A stretch of DNA of 64,000 nt from Nitrospirota bacterium (GTDB lineage Bacteria > Nitrospirota > Nitrospiria > Nitrospirales > Nitrospiraceae). Both the position numbers and the translations under genes were made by a program. A model generated the notes under the pieces. The model saw only the letters and a program-made list of their open reading frames with translations. It had not been told where the DNA came from and ran no database searches. Shown here piece after piece: positions 18,396 through 26,254 of the stretch. Position 1 is the stretch's first letter. Each line of letters starts with the position of its first letter. The stretch spans positions 102,455 to 166,454 of the forward strand of contig JACRLR010000015.1 in the NCBI GenBank assembly GCA_016219645.1. Direction: 5' to 3'.

Positions 18396-19190
18396 TTAGG
18401 GGACCCCGAGAATCCATCCTTCGATCTGAGCCCGCGCACGTTCATCCAGCGTCAGCTTTGGATGGAAGAATTCAGCAAGGCCGCCATCGCGATCTGTGTT
18501 TCGCATCCAGGCGGCGACAGAATAGGCGTCGTGCTGATCGGCTGTGCGACCTTCAGAGGGAAAGCTTCGACTCCATAGTGACGGATAGACCTCGGCCACA
18601 ACCGACAATCCATCCGGCACCTCCCAGCCGTCGAACGGCCAGAAATGGACCCGTGCTCCGACCCGGCGGCGAATAAACAGAAGCCAGGGAAGGCCGGAAT
18701 GCGTGGACTTCGCCACCGATCCCTGCACGTCGAAACGAAAGACCGACTTGGCCGTTCGAGTACGTTGCTCACTTAACCGCAGCCAACGGGGATTGCCGGA
18801 GCGAGCCGCGCCATTTCCATAATGGCCCTCCCGAACAAAATCTACATACATATGATCCTGATCAGTCGGCCAGTGTCGGTGGAAATCTTTGAGAAACGCC
18901 GGCCAATCGAGCGGTAGCCCATGTCGCTTGAAATACTGGATCGGAAACGAAAAACCATGATCGATGCCAACCAATGTCCTTGTTGGTTCAGCAAGCCGTT
19001 CGACCAGCCATTCGCCAATGCCCCGTCTGGTCCAATACTTTCTCGGACTCGGCGGCGGAGGCACCTCGACCGGCGGCATTTCACAGCCCGCAGCATAGAC
19101 ACGCAATCCCTTCAAACTCGCCGTGGGAGTCTCTGCGCCGGAATAGTCGATGCCGATGTAGCGATCGAACATGGGGCCATCGCCCGGCAT
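18396..19190 (-). CDS. DUF429-like predicted RNase-H-fold protein
   Basis: A 264-residue protein, last gene of the hsd operon (start 6 bp after the hsdS stop). RYIGIDYSGAETPT at the N-terminus, LVGIDHGFSFP at about residue 95 and QHDAYSVAAWM near 235 place acidic residues as in the DUF429/RNase-H-like predicted nucleases. No other domain or membrane segment is seen. Position after hsdS suggests a role tied to restriction or anti-phage defence, but that is inference. An alternative start at 19172 (MFDRYIGID) would fit the family N-terminus better. Probably intact. Confidence 0.6.
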   Translation of the reverse strand: MPGDGPMFDRYIGIDYSGAETPTASLKGLRVYAAGCEMPPVEVPPPPSPRKYWTRRGIGEWLVERLAEPTRTLVGIDHGFSFPIQYFKRHGLPLDWPAFLKDFHRHWPTDQDHMYVDFVREGHYGNGAARSGNPRWLRLSEQRTRTAKSVFRFDVQGSVAKSTHSGLPWLLFIRRRVGARVHFWPFDGWEVPDGLSVVAEVYPSLWSRSFPSEGRTADQHDAYSVAAWMRNTDRDGGLAEFFHPKLTLDERARAQIEGWILGVP

Positions 19191-19195
19191 GTCAG

Positions 19196-20398
19196 TTACA
19201 GCTCGCCTTTGAAGGCTTTGTCGAGGATGGAGGGCAGGAGCGCGGCGAGTTCGTCGGCGGTCTCGGCTTGCAGCTGTTTCAGCTCATCCACCTTGGCCTG
19301 CAAGCCGTCGAGGTAGGCGACAATACGGCGCTGTTCATGAATGGATGGTAACGGCACCGTAAGTTCCCGGATCTCTCGCAATACTAGGTGCCTGATCATG
19401 TCACCACGAGACTGAGATTTCATTCTCTCTTGAAGATAAGGCGCCCTCAGCACCCACGTGAGAAATTCTCCGTCCAGCACATTTGCTTTTGGCTTAACAA
19501 GAGCGACCGAAACGAAGAAACTAAACTCGCGGTCGGTATCTACAAAGCAAGGGACACCTATTGTGCCGTCCTTACTGATCAGTACGTCCCCCTTATCTGC
19601 GCGAGCTCTCTTTTGGTATAGTTTGTGATCCTCAGGAGTTATGTATTTATGGTCTCTGAAGCTGATTCGCCCAGAAGTTATGTTAAGAACTGTGATGAAC
19701 GGCACTCCTCCGTCAACATAGCGCGGAGTAATATGCGGCCCATCGGCTACATCCGTGACAACATCAGTTAGCTTGCACCAATCAGCTATTTGTAGCTTCC
19801 CACGCTCTCCTGTGTAGGGATTTCCCAAGAATCTGTTAAGGACAGCGCCGACTAATGAATCTCGTTCATCAAACAACTCTTGCCGCAGTCCTTGTGCATT
19901 TTGTACCTTCTCAGTAAGGGATTCGATCCGCGCCACGATCCGTCGCTGCTCCGGAAGTGGGGGGAGAGGGATTTCGATTTCCAAGAACCGCTCAGGCCGA
20001 ATCCGGTTCTTGCCGCTTGTGCCACGAGACTTCTCATCGCATTGCTCCCAGAACGTGGGAGTTTTCGTTAGCCAGTGAAACCAAAGAGGCTCTAACCGCT
20101 CTGCTGTCGGCTTGAAGGTGGGAAATTCACCGGAAACATAACAACCTGCCAACTTGTCTGGTACCACGGCGACACTTCCGTTTCTTGCCCAAATCTTGTT
20201 CACTACAATGTCATCAGCCTCGACACGCGACAGCGTTTTGTATTTCGTCTCACTCCCATCGAGCAATTCTCGCTCATAAGCTCCCTCACCCCACAATCTG
20301 ACGCCTACCTGTCTGTATGGTTTCCCCGGAACGGGCACTTCCGGACGCTCGACTGGCGAAGCCACCCTTCCCAGTGAAACCATCGACCACTTACTCAT
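19196..20398 (-). CDS. hsdS: Type I restriction-modification specificity subunit HsdS
   Basis: A 400-residue protein with two target-recognition domains and two conserved helical spacers. TRD1 spans about residues 1-145 and is followed by IPLPPLPEQRRIVARIESL; TRD2 spans about 200-345 and is followed by VPLPSIHEQRRIVAYLDGLQ with a coiled-coil tail. The duplicated PLPPLPEQRRIVA-type segments are the hallmark of HsdS. Overlaps hsdM by ATGA. The TRD DNA is visibly richer in A/T than the flanking metabolic genes, as often seen in transferred specificity domains. The recognition sequence cannot be deduced. Confidence 0.92.
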   Translation of the reverse strand: MSKWSMVSLGRVASPVERPEVPVPGKPYRQVGVRLWGEGAYERELLDGSETKYKTLSRVEADDIVVNKIWARNGSVAVVPDKLAGCYVSGEFPTFKPTAERLEPLWFHWLTKTPTFWEQCDEKSRGTSGKNRIRPERFLEIEIPLPPLPEQRRIVARIESLTEKVQNAQGLRQELFDERDSLVGAVLNRFLGNPYTGERGKLQIADWCKLTDVVTDVADGPHITPRYVDGGVPFITVLNITSGRISFRDHKYITPEDHKLYQKRARADKGDVLISKDGTIGVPCFVDTDREFSFFVSVALVKPKANVLDGEFLTWVLRAPYLQERMKSQSRGDMIRHLVLREIRELTVPLPSIHEQRRIVAYLDGLQAKVDELKQLQAETADELAALLPSILDKAFKGEL

Positions 20399-21780
20399 CG
20401 GCCTTCTCCGAGTAACTTCTTTATCTGAGATATGAGGTCGCAGATCTTCTCTTCCTTGCGGAGGATGTCCTCCGCAAGGACTTCTGGAGGCAAATGTTCG
20501 AAATCGACTTTGCTGCGCGGATTCTTGATGTCGAGGTTGCAGCTGTTCTTGAGAATGTCGGCGGCGGGGACTTTCCAGGCTCGGTCGTTCTCCTTCCGTT
20601 TATTCCACCAGGCGATGCAGTCGGCGAATTCGTCGAATTGAATCGGCTGGGTCTTGGTGTAGTTTTTCCGGCCTTCGGGGAGCGGCTGCTCGTAGTACCA
20701 GACGTCTTTCGTGGGGCCGGAGCGGTCGAAGAACATGAGATTGGTCGGAATGCCTGTGTAGGGAGCAAAGACGCCGTTGGGTAAACGGACAATCGTGTGA
20801 AGATTGAAATCCTTCAGCAGTTCTTCCTTGATGCGGGCGCAGACGCCGTCGCCGAAGAGGGTACCGTTCGGAACAACGACGCCAGCCCGACCGCCCTTTG
20901 AGATCTGAGATTTGAGATTGCCCATCCCTGGGTGCGCGCCCGGGCGGCGGAGCTTGCGCATGATGAGCTGGAGAAAGAGCAGTGCAGTCTCGGAAGTCTG
21001 CTTGTCTTCGGGAAAATTGGAGAGGATGCCACGCTCTTCTTCGCCGCCGAAGGGCGGATTGGTCAAGATGATATCGCCCCGGTCTTTGTCGCCGATTTCT
21101 TTCAAGGGAAAGCGTAGGCTGTTGAGCGGATCAATCTGCGGGGTTTCAAGGCCATGAAGCAATAGATTCATCTGGGCGAGCAGATAGGGAAGCGATTTAG
21201 CCTCCCCGCCGATAAGGCTTCTGGTCTGGAGGATTTCCCGATGCTGGACGGTCTTGCACTGCTTCTCCAAATGCGAGAAGGCTTCGACGAGGAAGCCGCC
21301 GGTTCCGCAGGCTGGGTCGAGGAGGGTTCCCCCTAACCTGGGATCGGTCACGGCGACCATGAAGCGGACGACGGCGCGCGGGGTGTAGAACTCGCCCGAG
21401 TCGCCGGCGGCGTCGCGCATTTCTTTGAGCATGGACTCGTAGAGATGGCCGAGGGTGTGGATTTCGTCGCTGGAGGAAAAGTGGATGCCGTGGACTTTGT
21501 TCACGACATCGCGCAGGAGGTAGCCGTTGATCATGCGGTTGACGGTGCCGCGGAAGACGGTGGCGATCACGTCGCGGCGGTCGCCACCGTTGGCCCCTTG
21601 CAGGCTACGGAGGTAGGCGAAGAGGCCGGGCCCTTTTTCCCCGTCTGGGCCGATGGCTTCGTCGTTGTTCACGAACTTGATCAACTCGTCGCCAGTGATG
21701 CCGTCGGGCTTGGCAGCCCAGTCGCGCCAGCGGTAGGGTGATTCAATGGCGGGACGGAAGCGTTTGCCCGCGAGCTTCAT
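20395..21780 (-). CDS. hsdM: Type I restriction-modification DNA methyltransferase HsdM, N-terminally truncated
   Basis: A 461-residue N6-adenine methylase. The SAM motif LLDPACGTGGFLVEAF and catalytic ILTNPPFGGEEE are intact. The frame opens with KLAGKRFRPAIESPYRWRDW, a segment that in homologues lies ~55 residues into the protein. Just upstream, 21782-21850 encodes the expected true N-terminus (LTTAQQLGSLIKSARD) and then hits a stop. So roughly 35-40 codons of the helical N-domain appear deleted, with a frame change. An in-frame word repeat near 20897-20920 adds the residues NLKSQIS. Methylation activity is doubtful without the N-domain. The lost piece is judged from recalled family alignments. 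Confidence 0.85.
   Translation of the reverse strand: MKLAGKRFRPAIESPYRWRDWAAKPDGITGDELIKFVNNDEAIGPDGEKGPGLFAYLRSLQGANGGDRRDVIATVFRGTVNRMINGYLLRDVVNKVHGIHFSSSDEIHTLGHLYESMLKEMRDAAGDSGEFYTPRAVVRFMVAVTDPRLGGTLLDPACGTGGFLVEAFSHLEKQCKTVQHREILQTRSLIGGEAKSLPYLLAQMNLLLHGLETPQIDPLNSLRFPLKEIGDKDRGDIILTNPPFGGEEERGILSNFPEDKQTSETALLFLQLIMRKLRRPGAHPGMGNLKSQISKGGRAGVVVPNGTLFGDGVCARIKEELLKDFNLHTIVRLPNGVFAPYTGIPTNLMFFDRSGPTKDVWYYEQPLPEGRKNYTKTQPIQFDEFADCIAWWNKRKENDRAWKVPAADILKNSCNLDIKNPRSKVDFEHLPPEVLAEDILRKEEKICDLISQIKKLLGEGR
20897..20920. repeat. Family-B word repeat (AGATCTGAGATTTGAGATT) inside hsdM
   Basis: The plus strand reads TTTGAGATCTGAGATTTGAG here, the same words that fill the spacers at 21841-22028 and 22518-22615. 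In hsdM it is translated as LKSQIS within a loop before GRAGVVVPNGTLFGDG, and the frame is kept. Confidence 0.7.
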
Positions 21781-21781
21781 A

Positions 21782-21850
21782 TCAGTCGCGCGCGGATTTG
21801 ATCAGTGAGCCGAGCTGCTGAGCGGTGGTCAAGGGAACCTTAGATTTCAT
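21782..21850 (-). pseudogene. Severed N-terminal fragment of hsdM
   Basis: ATG at 21850 opens a 22-codon frame reading MKSKVPLTTAQQLGSLIKS then ARD and TGA, ending one base before the hsdM start. TTAQQLGSLIKSARD is the usual beginning of this HsdM class, normally followed directly by IMRKDKGLNGD. Its presence shows that the annotated hsdM start is the product of an internal deletion. Confidence 0.7.
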
Positions 21851-22028
21851 ATTTCAGATCTCATAGAGGAATCGCAAATCTCAAATGGCATAGTTCAAAG
21901 AGTGGCTCCTGCACTTGATCGTTTCGGACTCGGAGAGACTGCAAGGTGCTGGACTGCAGAGGAGGCTTCGATTTCATGTTTTAGATCTCAAATTTCAAAT
22001 CTCAAAAAGAAATCTCAGATTTCAGATT
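21841..22028. repeat. Family-B word repeats between the four-helix gene and hsdM
   Basis: Tandem variants of the words AGATTTCA, AGATCTCA and AAATTTCAAATCTC; many are self-complementary. No gene beyond the hsdM fragment. Similar DNA at 22518-22615 precedes the four-helix gene. In this window the family is confined to the restriction locus. Confidence 0.7.
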
Positions 22029-22509
22029 ACTTCGTCTCGGATTTGCGGAGGTGGTCGAGTTCTTCAAGGAAGGCTGCTTGGTCCTTCTGCGCAACGGTTC
22101 GAGACCGGGCTGTATCGTTCAGATGCCGCTGGCCGGTGATGTCGGAGTTCTTGAGTTGCTCGATCCAGCCGTAGAGCTGCCGCGATATACCAGCGGCAGC
22201 CGATCTCAAATTGCAAATTTCAGATTTCAGAGGGGAGAAAGCGGGGACGCGCTCTAAGAGGCAGAGCATGGAACGGACTTCGCCGGCGGAGCCGCGGGCG
22301 ATATAGAGGAAGGCGAGCAGTTCGTTCGTGCTGCCGCGTTCGAAGCCTTCGGCGATGTTGTTAGAAATAGAGAGGGCGGCCCGTTCCAGTTGGTCGCGCA
22401 GGCCTGCATGCCCGCGAAAGGCTTGTTGCTCGGTGAAAGCGTAGGTGTGACGAGCCAATTCAATGGCAGCTTGCCAGACGGGAAGGTCTTCGAAGGATTT
22501 GTACTTCAT
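22027..22509 (-). CDS. Four-helix-bundle protein (S23/IVP family)
   Basis: A 160-residue helical protein starting MKYKSFEDLPVWQAAIELA; KAFEDLxVWQxA, LRDQLERAALSISNNIAEGF and LYIARGSAGEVRSML are the conserved stretches of the S23 (23S rRNA intervening sequence protein) family, related to the Avd accessory protein of diversity-generating retroelements. No catalytic residues are known. Start 22509 has AAAGGTG upstream. It sits between hsdR and hsdM, a common place for cargo genes in R-M loci. A word repeat at 22202-22231 is translated in frame as LKSEICNLRS in the loop before the last helix. Confidence 0.85.
   Translation of the reverse strand: MKYKSFEDLPVWQAAIELARHTYAFTEQQAFRGHAGLRDQLERAALSISNNIAEGFERGSTNELLAFLYIARGSAGEVRSMLCLLERVPAFSPLKSEICNLRSAAAGISRQLYGWIEQLKNSDITGQRHLNDTARSRTVAQKDQAAFLEELDHLRKSETK
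22202..22231. repeat. Family-B word repeat inside the four-helix-bundle gene
   Basis: GATCTCAAATTGCAAATTTC followed by AGATTTCAGA is read in frame, minus strand, as LKSEICNLRS. It falls in the loop between helices 3 and 4, where an insertion should be tolerated. Confidence 0.7.
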
Positions 22510-22517
22510 GGTCACCT

Positions 22518-22615
22518 TTGGTGAATCTCAGATCTCAGATCGCAGATCTCACATGGCAGATCTCAGATAACGGAGGCGGATTGTACCTCTGAAATCTGAG
22601 ATTTGCTATTTGCGA
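22518..22615. repeat. Family-B word repeats between hsdR and the four-helix gene
   Basis: Consists of AGATCTCAGATCGCAGATCT-type words on the left and CTCTGAAATCTGAGATTTGC on the right. It occupies the whole spacer between the two genes. Confidence 0.7.
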
Positions 22616-22624
22616 TGTGTCTCG

Positions 22625-24982
22625 CTATGCCGCGTACAGCAATGTTTGCAATTGATGAACCCCCATACGGAGCTGGTCTGGTCCACCGAAGAATCCGGCG
22701 ATCTCCATGACATTGCCTCGCTTGGAGATCGGCGGCACTTTCAGCACATCGGGAATGACAAACTGCGCGGTGCCGTATTCCGCATATTTTTCCAATAGCT
22801 CAGCTAGAATCACTTTCGCCTGCGGCTCATATTGGTCAAAAAAGTCCTTCTTCTCTCTCTTCAGCCGGTCCGCTCGCTCTCGTCTAGTCCGCAGGGGTGC
22901 GTTGAAGGCGACATGGCAGAGCAAATCGAACGGATCGGCGTCCGGCTGGCTGCCGGCCTTTGCCAGATCGTCAAAGTCGATGCCTCGATCAGCCAATCGC
23001 TGAATAATCTCGGCACGCTGTTCCGGGTCCGCCCATTGGGCTCGGAGTTCCGATGCCGTCCGATAGAGCGTGCGGACCTTTTCCGCCGTGTAGTCGGTGA
23101 ACTTGACCACGCGCAACTGTTTTCCATCCGGATCGAGTTCATGGACGATGTGCGCGACAATCTCGACCTGGCCGCCATCGAAGTAAAATTTCCGCCGCTC
23201 CCCTTCTCTGTCATCTGAGATTTGAAATTCCTCTTCCTTTTCCGCCATCACAGGCTGTTCTTCGACGATCTTGTATTCTTTTGGTTCACCCGTTTCGGTC
23301 ATTTCTTCTTGCGTGATAAGGACTGGATCGCCGTCGAAGTCCGGATCGGCAAATAATCTGGTGGCCGAGCCCGTGTAGTCAAGAATGTTGAAGTAGAGCT
23401 TCCCGTAGTCGTCACGGACTCGCGTTCCCCGGCCGATCATCTGCTTGAACTCAGTCATGGAATTCACCACCCGCGCGAGCACGATGTTCTTGCAGGTGGG
23501 CGCATCCACGCCGGTTGTGAGCAGCTGCGATGTCGTGAGAATGACCGGCGTTGTGGTTTCGAGTTCCTGAAAGCGCCCCAGGTGCCCGCGCCCAATATCC
23601 CCTTCCTCCGCCGTGACTCGACAGGCATAGTCGGCATACTGCTGTGCGAGATCAGCATTAAGATTGGTCAAAGCCTGCCGCATGTCGGCTGTATGCTCTT
23701 GATCGACGCAAAAGACGATGGTCTTGGCGTAGCGATCGGTCTTTTTCAGAAACTCCGTCAGATGCAGCGCAATCGCCTGCGTGCGGGCGCGCCGGGCTAC
23801 GACTCGCTCAAAGCCTTTGGTGTGATATTCGTCGTCTGGAATCGCCCGGCCATATCGATCACGATCGTCCTTGCTAGGCCTCCAACCTGCGGCATCCCAG
23901 GTACTCACCACGCGATGCACCCGGTAGGGTGCGAGAAATCCATCTTCAATTCCTTGCCGAAGACTATAGGTATAGATGGGATTGCCGAAGTACGCGTAGG
24001 TGTCCCGATTATCTTCACGTAACGGCGTGGCCGTCATGCTGAGCTGATAGGCCGGTTCAAAGTAGTCGAGGATCTCCCGCCAGTTGCTCTCGTCCTTTGC
24101 ACTGCCACGATGGCACTCATCGACAATGATGAGGTCGAAGAAGTCACGGGAGTATTCTTTGTAGAGCCCAGGCCGTCGTTCGTCCTTGGCAATGGCTTGA
24201 TAGATGGCGAAATACATCTCGCGGCCTTTGTTGATCTCGCCGTTCTCGATCTTCCAGCGCGCATCGCCGAACGGTGTGAAGATTTTATCTTTCGGATCGT
24301 CAATCAGGATGTTTCGATCGGCCAGATAGAGAATCTTCGGACGTCGGTATTCGCCTGGGCGATTCCATCGTGCCTGCCAGAGCTTCCAGCAAATCTGAAA
24401 TGCCACCACTGTCTTGCCCGTGCCAGTCGCCATCGTCAGGAGAATGCGGCGCTTCCCTTGCAGGATCGACTGGACGGTTCGATTGATGGCGATCTCCTGG
24501 TAGTAGCGTGGGCTCTTGCCGGAAAGATGGTTGTATGGCGTTAGTAGACGATCGGCAGAGGTGTCGTCATTTAGTTGCTCGCCAGCTCGAAGCCTTGCCC
24601 AGAGTTCCGTTGGCGTGGGAAACGTTTCACGCGTTCGTTCTTGACCCGTTAAAAAGTCGAATTCGACGATACCGTGCCCATTTGTCGAGTAGGCGAATTT
24701 AAGGCCAAGGACCGTGGCGTAGTCTTTCGCCTGTTGCAACCCATCCGCCGCGGACTTGTAGGCGGCCTTCGCTTCCACTACGCTGATCAGAAGATCTCTG
24801 GTGTAGCGGAGCAGATAGTCTGCGCGTTTTTGCGGGCGTCGCCGGACTTTTTCACCGATGAGCACAATACGGCCATCAGTAAAGGTTTTCTGCTCGGTGA
24901 ACGAAAGCGGATCGTTATCCCATCCAGACTGGATGAGTTTGGGGAGGACATACTTCCGGCAGGTATCAGCTTCTGTAATCAT
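22625..24982 (-). CDS. hsdR: Type I restriction endonuclease subunit HsdR
   Basis: A 785-residue motor-nuclease. An N-terminal nuclease domain (residues ~1-120) has ISVVEAKAAYKSAADGLQQ, matching the ExK core of the PD-(D/E)xK fold. The SF2 helicase follows with MATGTGKTVVAFQICWKLW (Walker A), IIVDECHRGS (DECH box), SMTATP, and MIGRGTRVRDDYGK (motif VI). The C-terminal EcoEI-type region ends QLQTLLYAA. First gene of the minus-strand operon hsdR - four-helix - hsdM - hsdS - DUF429-like. A short word repeat (23213-23230) inserts FQIS-type residues in frame at about residue 587. Otherwise complete and apparently intact, in contrast to hsdM. Confidence 0.93.
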   Translation of the reverse strand: MITEADTCRKYVLPKLIQSGWDNDPLSFTEQKTFTDGRIVLIGEKVRRRPQKRADYLLRYTRDLLISVVEAKAAYKSAADGLQQAKDYATVLGLKFAYSTNGHGIVEFDFLTGQERTRETFPTPTELWARLRAGEQLNDDTSADRLLTPYNHLSGKSPRYYQEIAINRTVQSILQGKRRILLTMATGTGKTVVAFQICWKLWQARWNRPGEYRRPKILYLADRNILIDDPKDKIFTPFGDARWKIENGEINKGREMYFAIYQAIAKDERRPGLYKEYSRDFFDLIIVDECHRGSAKDESNWREILDYFEPAYQLSMTATPLREDNRDTYAYFGNPIYTYSLRQGIEDGFLAPYRVHRVVSTWDAAGWRPSKDDRDRYGRAIPDDEYHTKGFERVVARRARTQAIALHLTEFLKKTDRYAKTIVFCVDQEHTADMRQALTNLNADLAQQYADYACRVTAEEGDIGRGHLGRFQELETTTPVILTTSQLLTTGVDAPTCKNIVLARVVNSMTEFKQMIGRGTRVRDDYGKLYFNILDYTGSATRLFADPDFDGDPVLITQEEMTETGEPKEYKIVEEQPVMAEKEEEFQISDDREGERRKFYFDGGQVEIVAHIVHELDPDGKQLRVVKFTDYTAEKVRTLYRTASELRAQWADPEQRAEIIQRLADRGIDFDDLAKAGSQPDADPFDLLCHVAFNAPLRTRRERADRLKREKKDFFDQYEPQAKVILAELLEKYAEYGTAQFVIPDVLKVPPISKRGNVMEIAGFFGGPDQLRMGVHQLQTLLYAA
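23213..23230. repeat. Short family-B word inside hsdR
   Basis: ATCTGAGATTTGAAATTC is read on the minus strand as EFQISD in a Glu-rich linker between the helicase and C-terminal domains. Being only about 18 bp, chance resemblance is possible, but it uses the exact words of the neighbouring spacers. Confidence 0.5.
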
Positions 24983-25101
24983 GCCTTGTTCAGAAACTGC
25001 TTGAATCGCCGACGCAGAATACCTCTTTCCCTGCGAGAAATCTTCCCCCCTGGGGGAGTGTATGGTTTATCTCGTTTATTTGACTGGAGTAGACTGATCG
25101 G

Positions 25102-25236
25102 ATGAACCGGATGAATCAGAGCAACAAACCGGTTCTCACGCGGGCCGATTTGATCGATCAGGTGGATCGCACGAGGCCGGCGGTGGTTCGCCTGATGGAA
25201 TTGCATGAGCGGGGACGGTCATATATAAAGCCGTGA
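25102..25236 (+). pseudogene. Orphan C-terminal fragment of a DsrE-like protein
   Basis: A 44-codon frame beginning MNRMNQSNKPVLTRADLIDQ and ending ERGRSYIKP. From LTRADLIDQVDRT onward it copies the C-terminal end of the DsrE-like protein at 32759-33193, and the first ~38 bases of the match are almost identical in DNA. The N-terminal two thirds (the DsrE fold) are missing. It is either a decayed duplicate or a recombination scar. A GC-palindrome (TCCCCC CT GGGGGA, near 25045-25058) lies just upstream. Confidence 0.65.
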
Positions 25237-25293
25237 GGCACAAGGCATAAACCGTGAAACGGAAGGCGTGAGGGGAACAGAAAGGAGACGAAG

Positions 25294-25728
25294 ATGGACG
25301 TTCGCAGCAAGGTCTACACATATCACACTGCAATCAAATGGACGGAGCAACGCAAGGGAGTCATCTCCTGTGCCGGTAAGCCGGATATCCAGGTTGCCAC
25401 GCCGCCGGAGTTCAAGGGACACGAAGGTATCTGGTCGCCGGAGGATCTCTTCGTTGCATCCGCCGATATCTGTTTGATGACGACGTTTCTGGCGGTGGCG
25501 GAGCGGGCAGGCCTGGCCTTTACCTCATACGAGAGTCAGGCCGAAGGGAAGCTGGAATTGGTCGATGGGAAGTTTCAGTTCACGGCTATTACGTTGAAGC
25601 CGACCATTACGCTCCAGGCGAATGCCGATGCGGCTAAAGCGAAGGAGCTGATCGAGAAGGCCGAGGCGAACTGCCTGATTTCCAATTCCATGAAGGCCAA
25701 AGTGAGTTTGGAGCCGACCATCCGGTAG
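25294..25728 (+). CDS. OsmC/Ohr family protein
   Basis: A 144-residue protein of the OsmC fold. IWSPEDLFVASADICLMTTFL carries the first conserved Cys region (Cys at about residue 62), and EKAEANCLISNSMKAKV the second Cys (about 127). This pair forms the thiol peroxidase site that reduces organic hydroperoxides or persulfides. RBS AAAGGAGAC is 6-7 bases upstream. It stands alone between the R-M operon and the non-coding repeat region; a second OsmC member lies at 34291. Confidence 0.88.
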   Translation: MDVRSKVYTYHTAIKWTEQRKGVISCAGKPDIQVATPPEFKGHEGIWSPEDLFVASADICLMTTFLAVAERAGLAFTSYESQAEGKLELVDGKFQFTAITLKPTITLQANADAAKAKELIEKAEANCLISNSMKAKVSLEPTIR

Positions 25729-25738
25729 CAGGGAAGGG

Positions 25739-25834
25739 AGGGATGGCCCGGTGAGTCCCCTGTGCTCGCGCAACGCGCGGTCGCGGACTCCCCTCGTTGG
25801 ACGCGCGCAGTGGGGGACTCATCCGGGCCACCCT
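25739..25834. repeat. Variable-stem/conserved-core hairpin element, copy 2
   Basis: The left arm 25739-25760 (AGGGATGGCCCGGTGAGTCC) pairs with the right arm 25812-25834 (GGGACTCATCCGGGCCACCC) with a few mismatches. Between them lie core 1, TGCTCGCGCAACGCGCGG (25763-25780), and core 2, TCGTTGGACGCGCGCAGT (25794-25811). The cores match copy 3 at 16-17 of 18 positions while the arms share nothing. It begins 10 bp after the OsmC stop, so it could terminate that transcript. Confidence 0.85.
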
Positions 25835-26254
25835 AGAACAACGTATACGAGCGAGCTTGGAGGGAGCATCATATTGCGTGCTCGTTCGATGCGCCCAGTA
25901 AAGGGCAGCCTTGGCCACTCCCTTATCGAGAGGTATAAAAAGTCGGATGCGCGCAGTGAAGAACAATCTGCCTACTCCTTCTGGAAAATCGAGGAATCAG
26001 AGAGGCCTCGATCGACGCACGCAATCGAGGATCGACCAAGCCACCCTTGAAAGAAAGTATGGGATAGATAGGTATATGTGCCGGAGGTCATTCGTTCTTT
26101 TCCCCTTTTCATTCGCCACTCCTTGAATCTCAGCTTCCTACCCCAATACTGTGTAAATACAACCATTTCGGAAACTCGTTCGTTTGATTTCATGCCTTGA
26201 ACAGGGTATCTCTACGCGGCGAGAGAAGAGTTTCCCCGAGAATAGGAGAGAGTA
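25835..26254. other. Non-coding interval with degenerate hairpin units
   Basis: No gene. Core-2-like strings recur: TGCTCGTTCGATGCGCCCAG at about 25880, AGTCGGATGCGCGCAGTG at about 25949, and a perfect 7-bp stem (CCTCGAT 26006-26012, ATCGAGG 26024-26030) around CGACGCACGCA. These look like decayed relatives of the hairpin elements. The last ~150 bp are plain, A/T-richer DNA ahead of the ORF6N gene. Confidence 0.6.
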
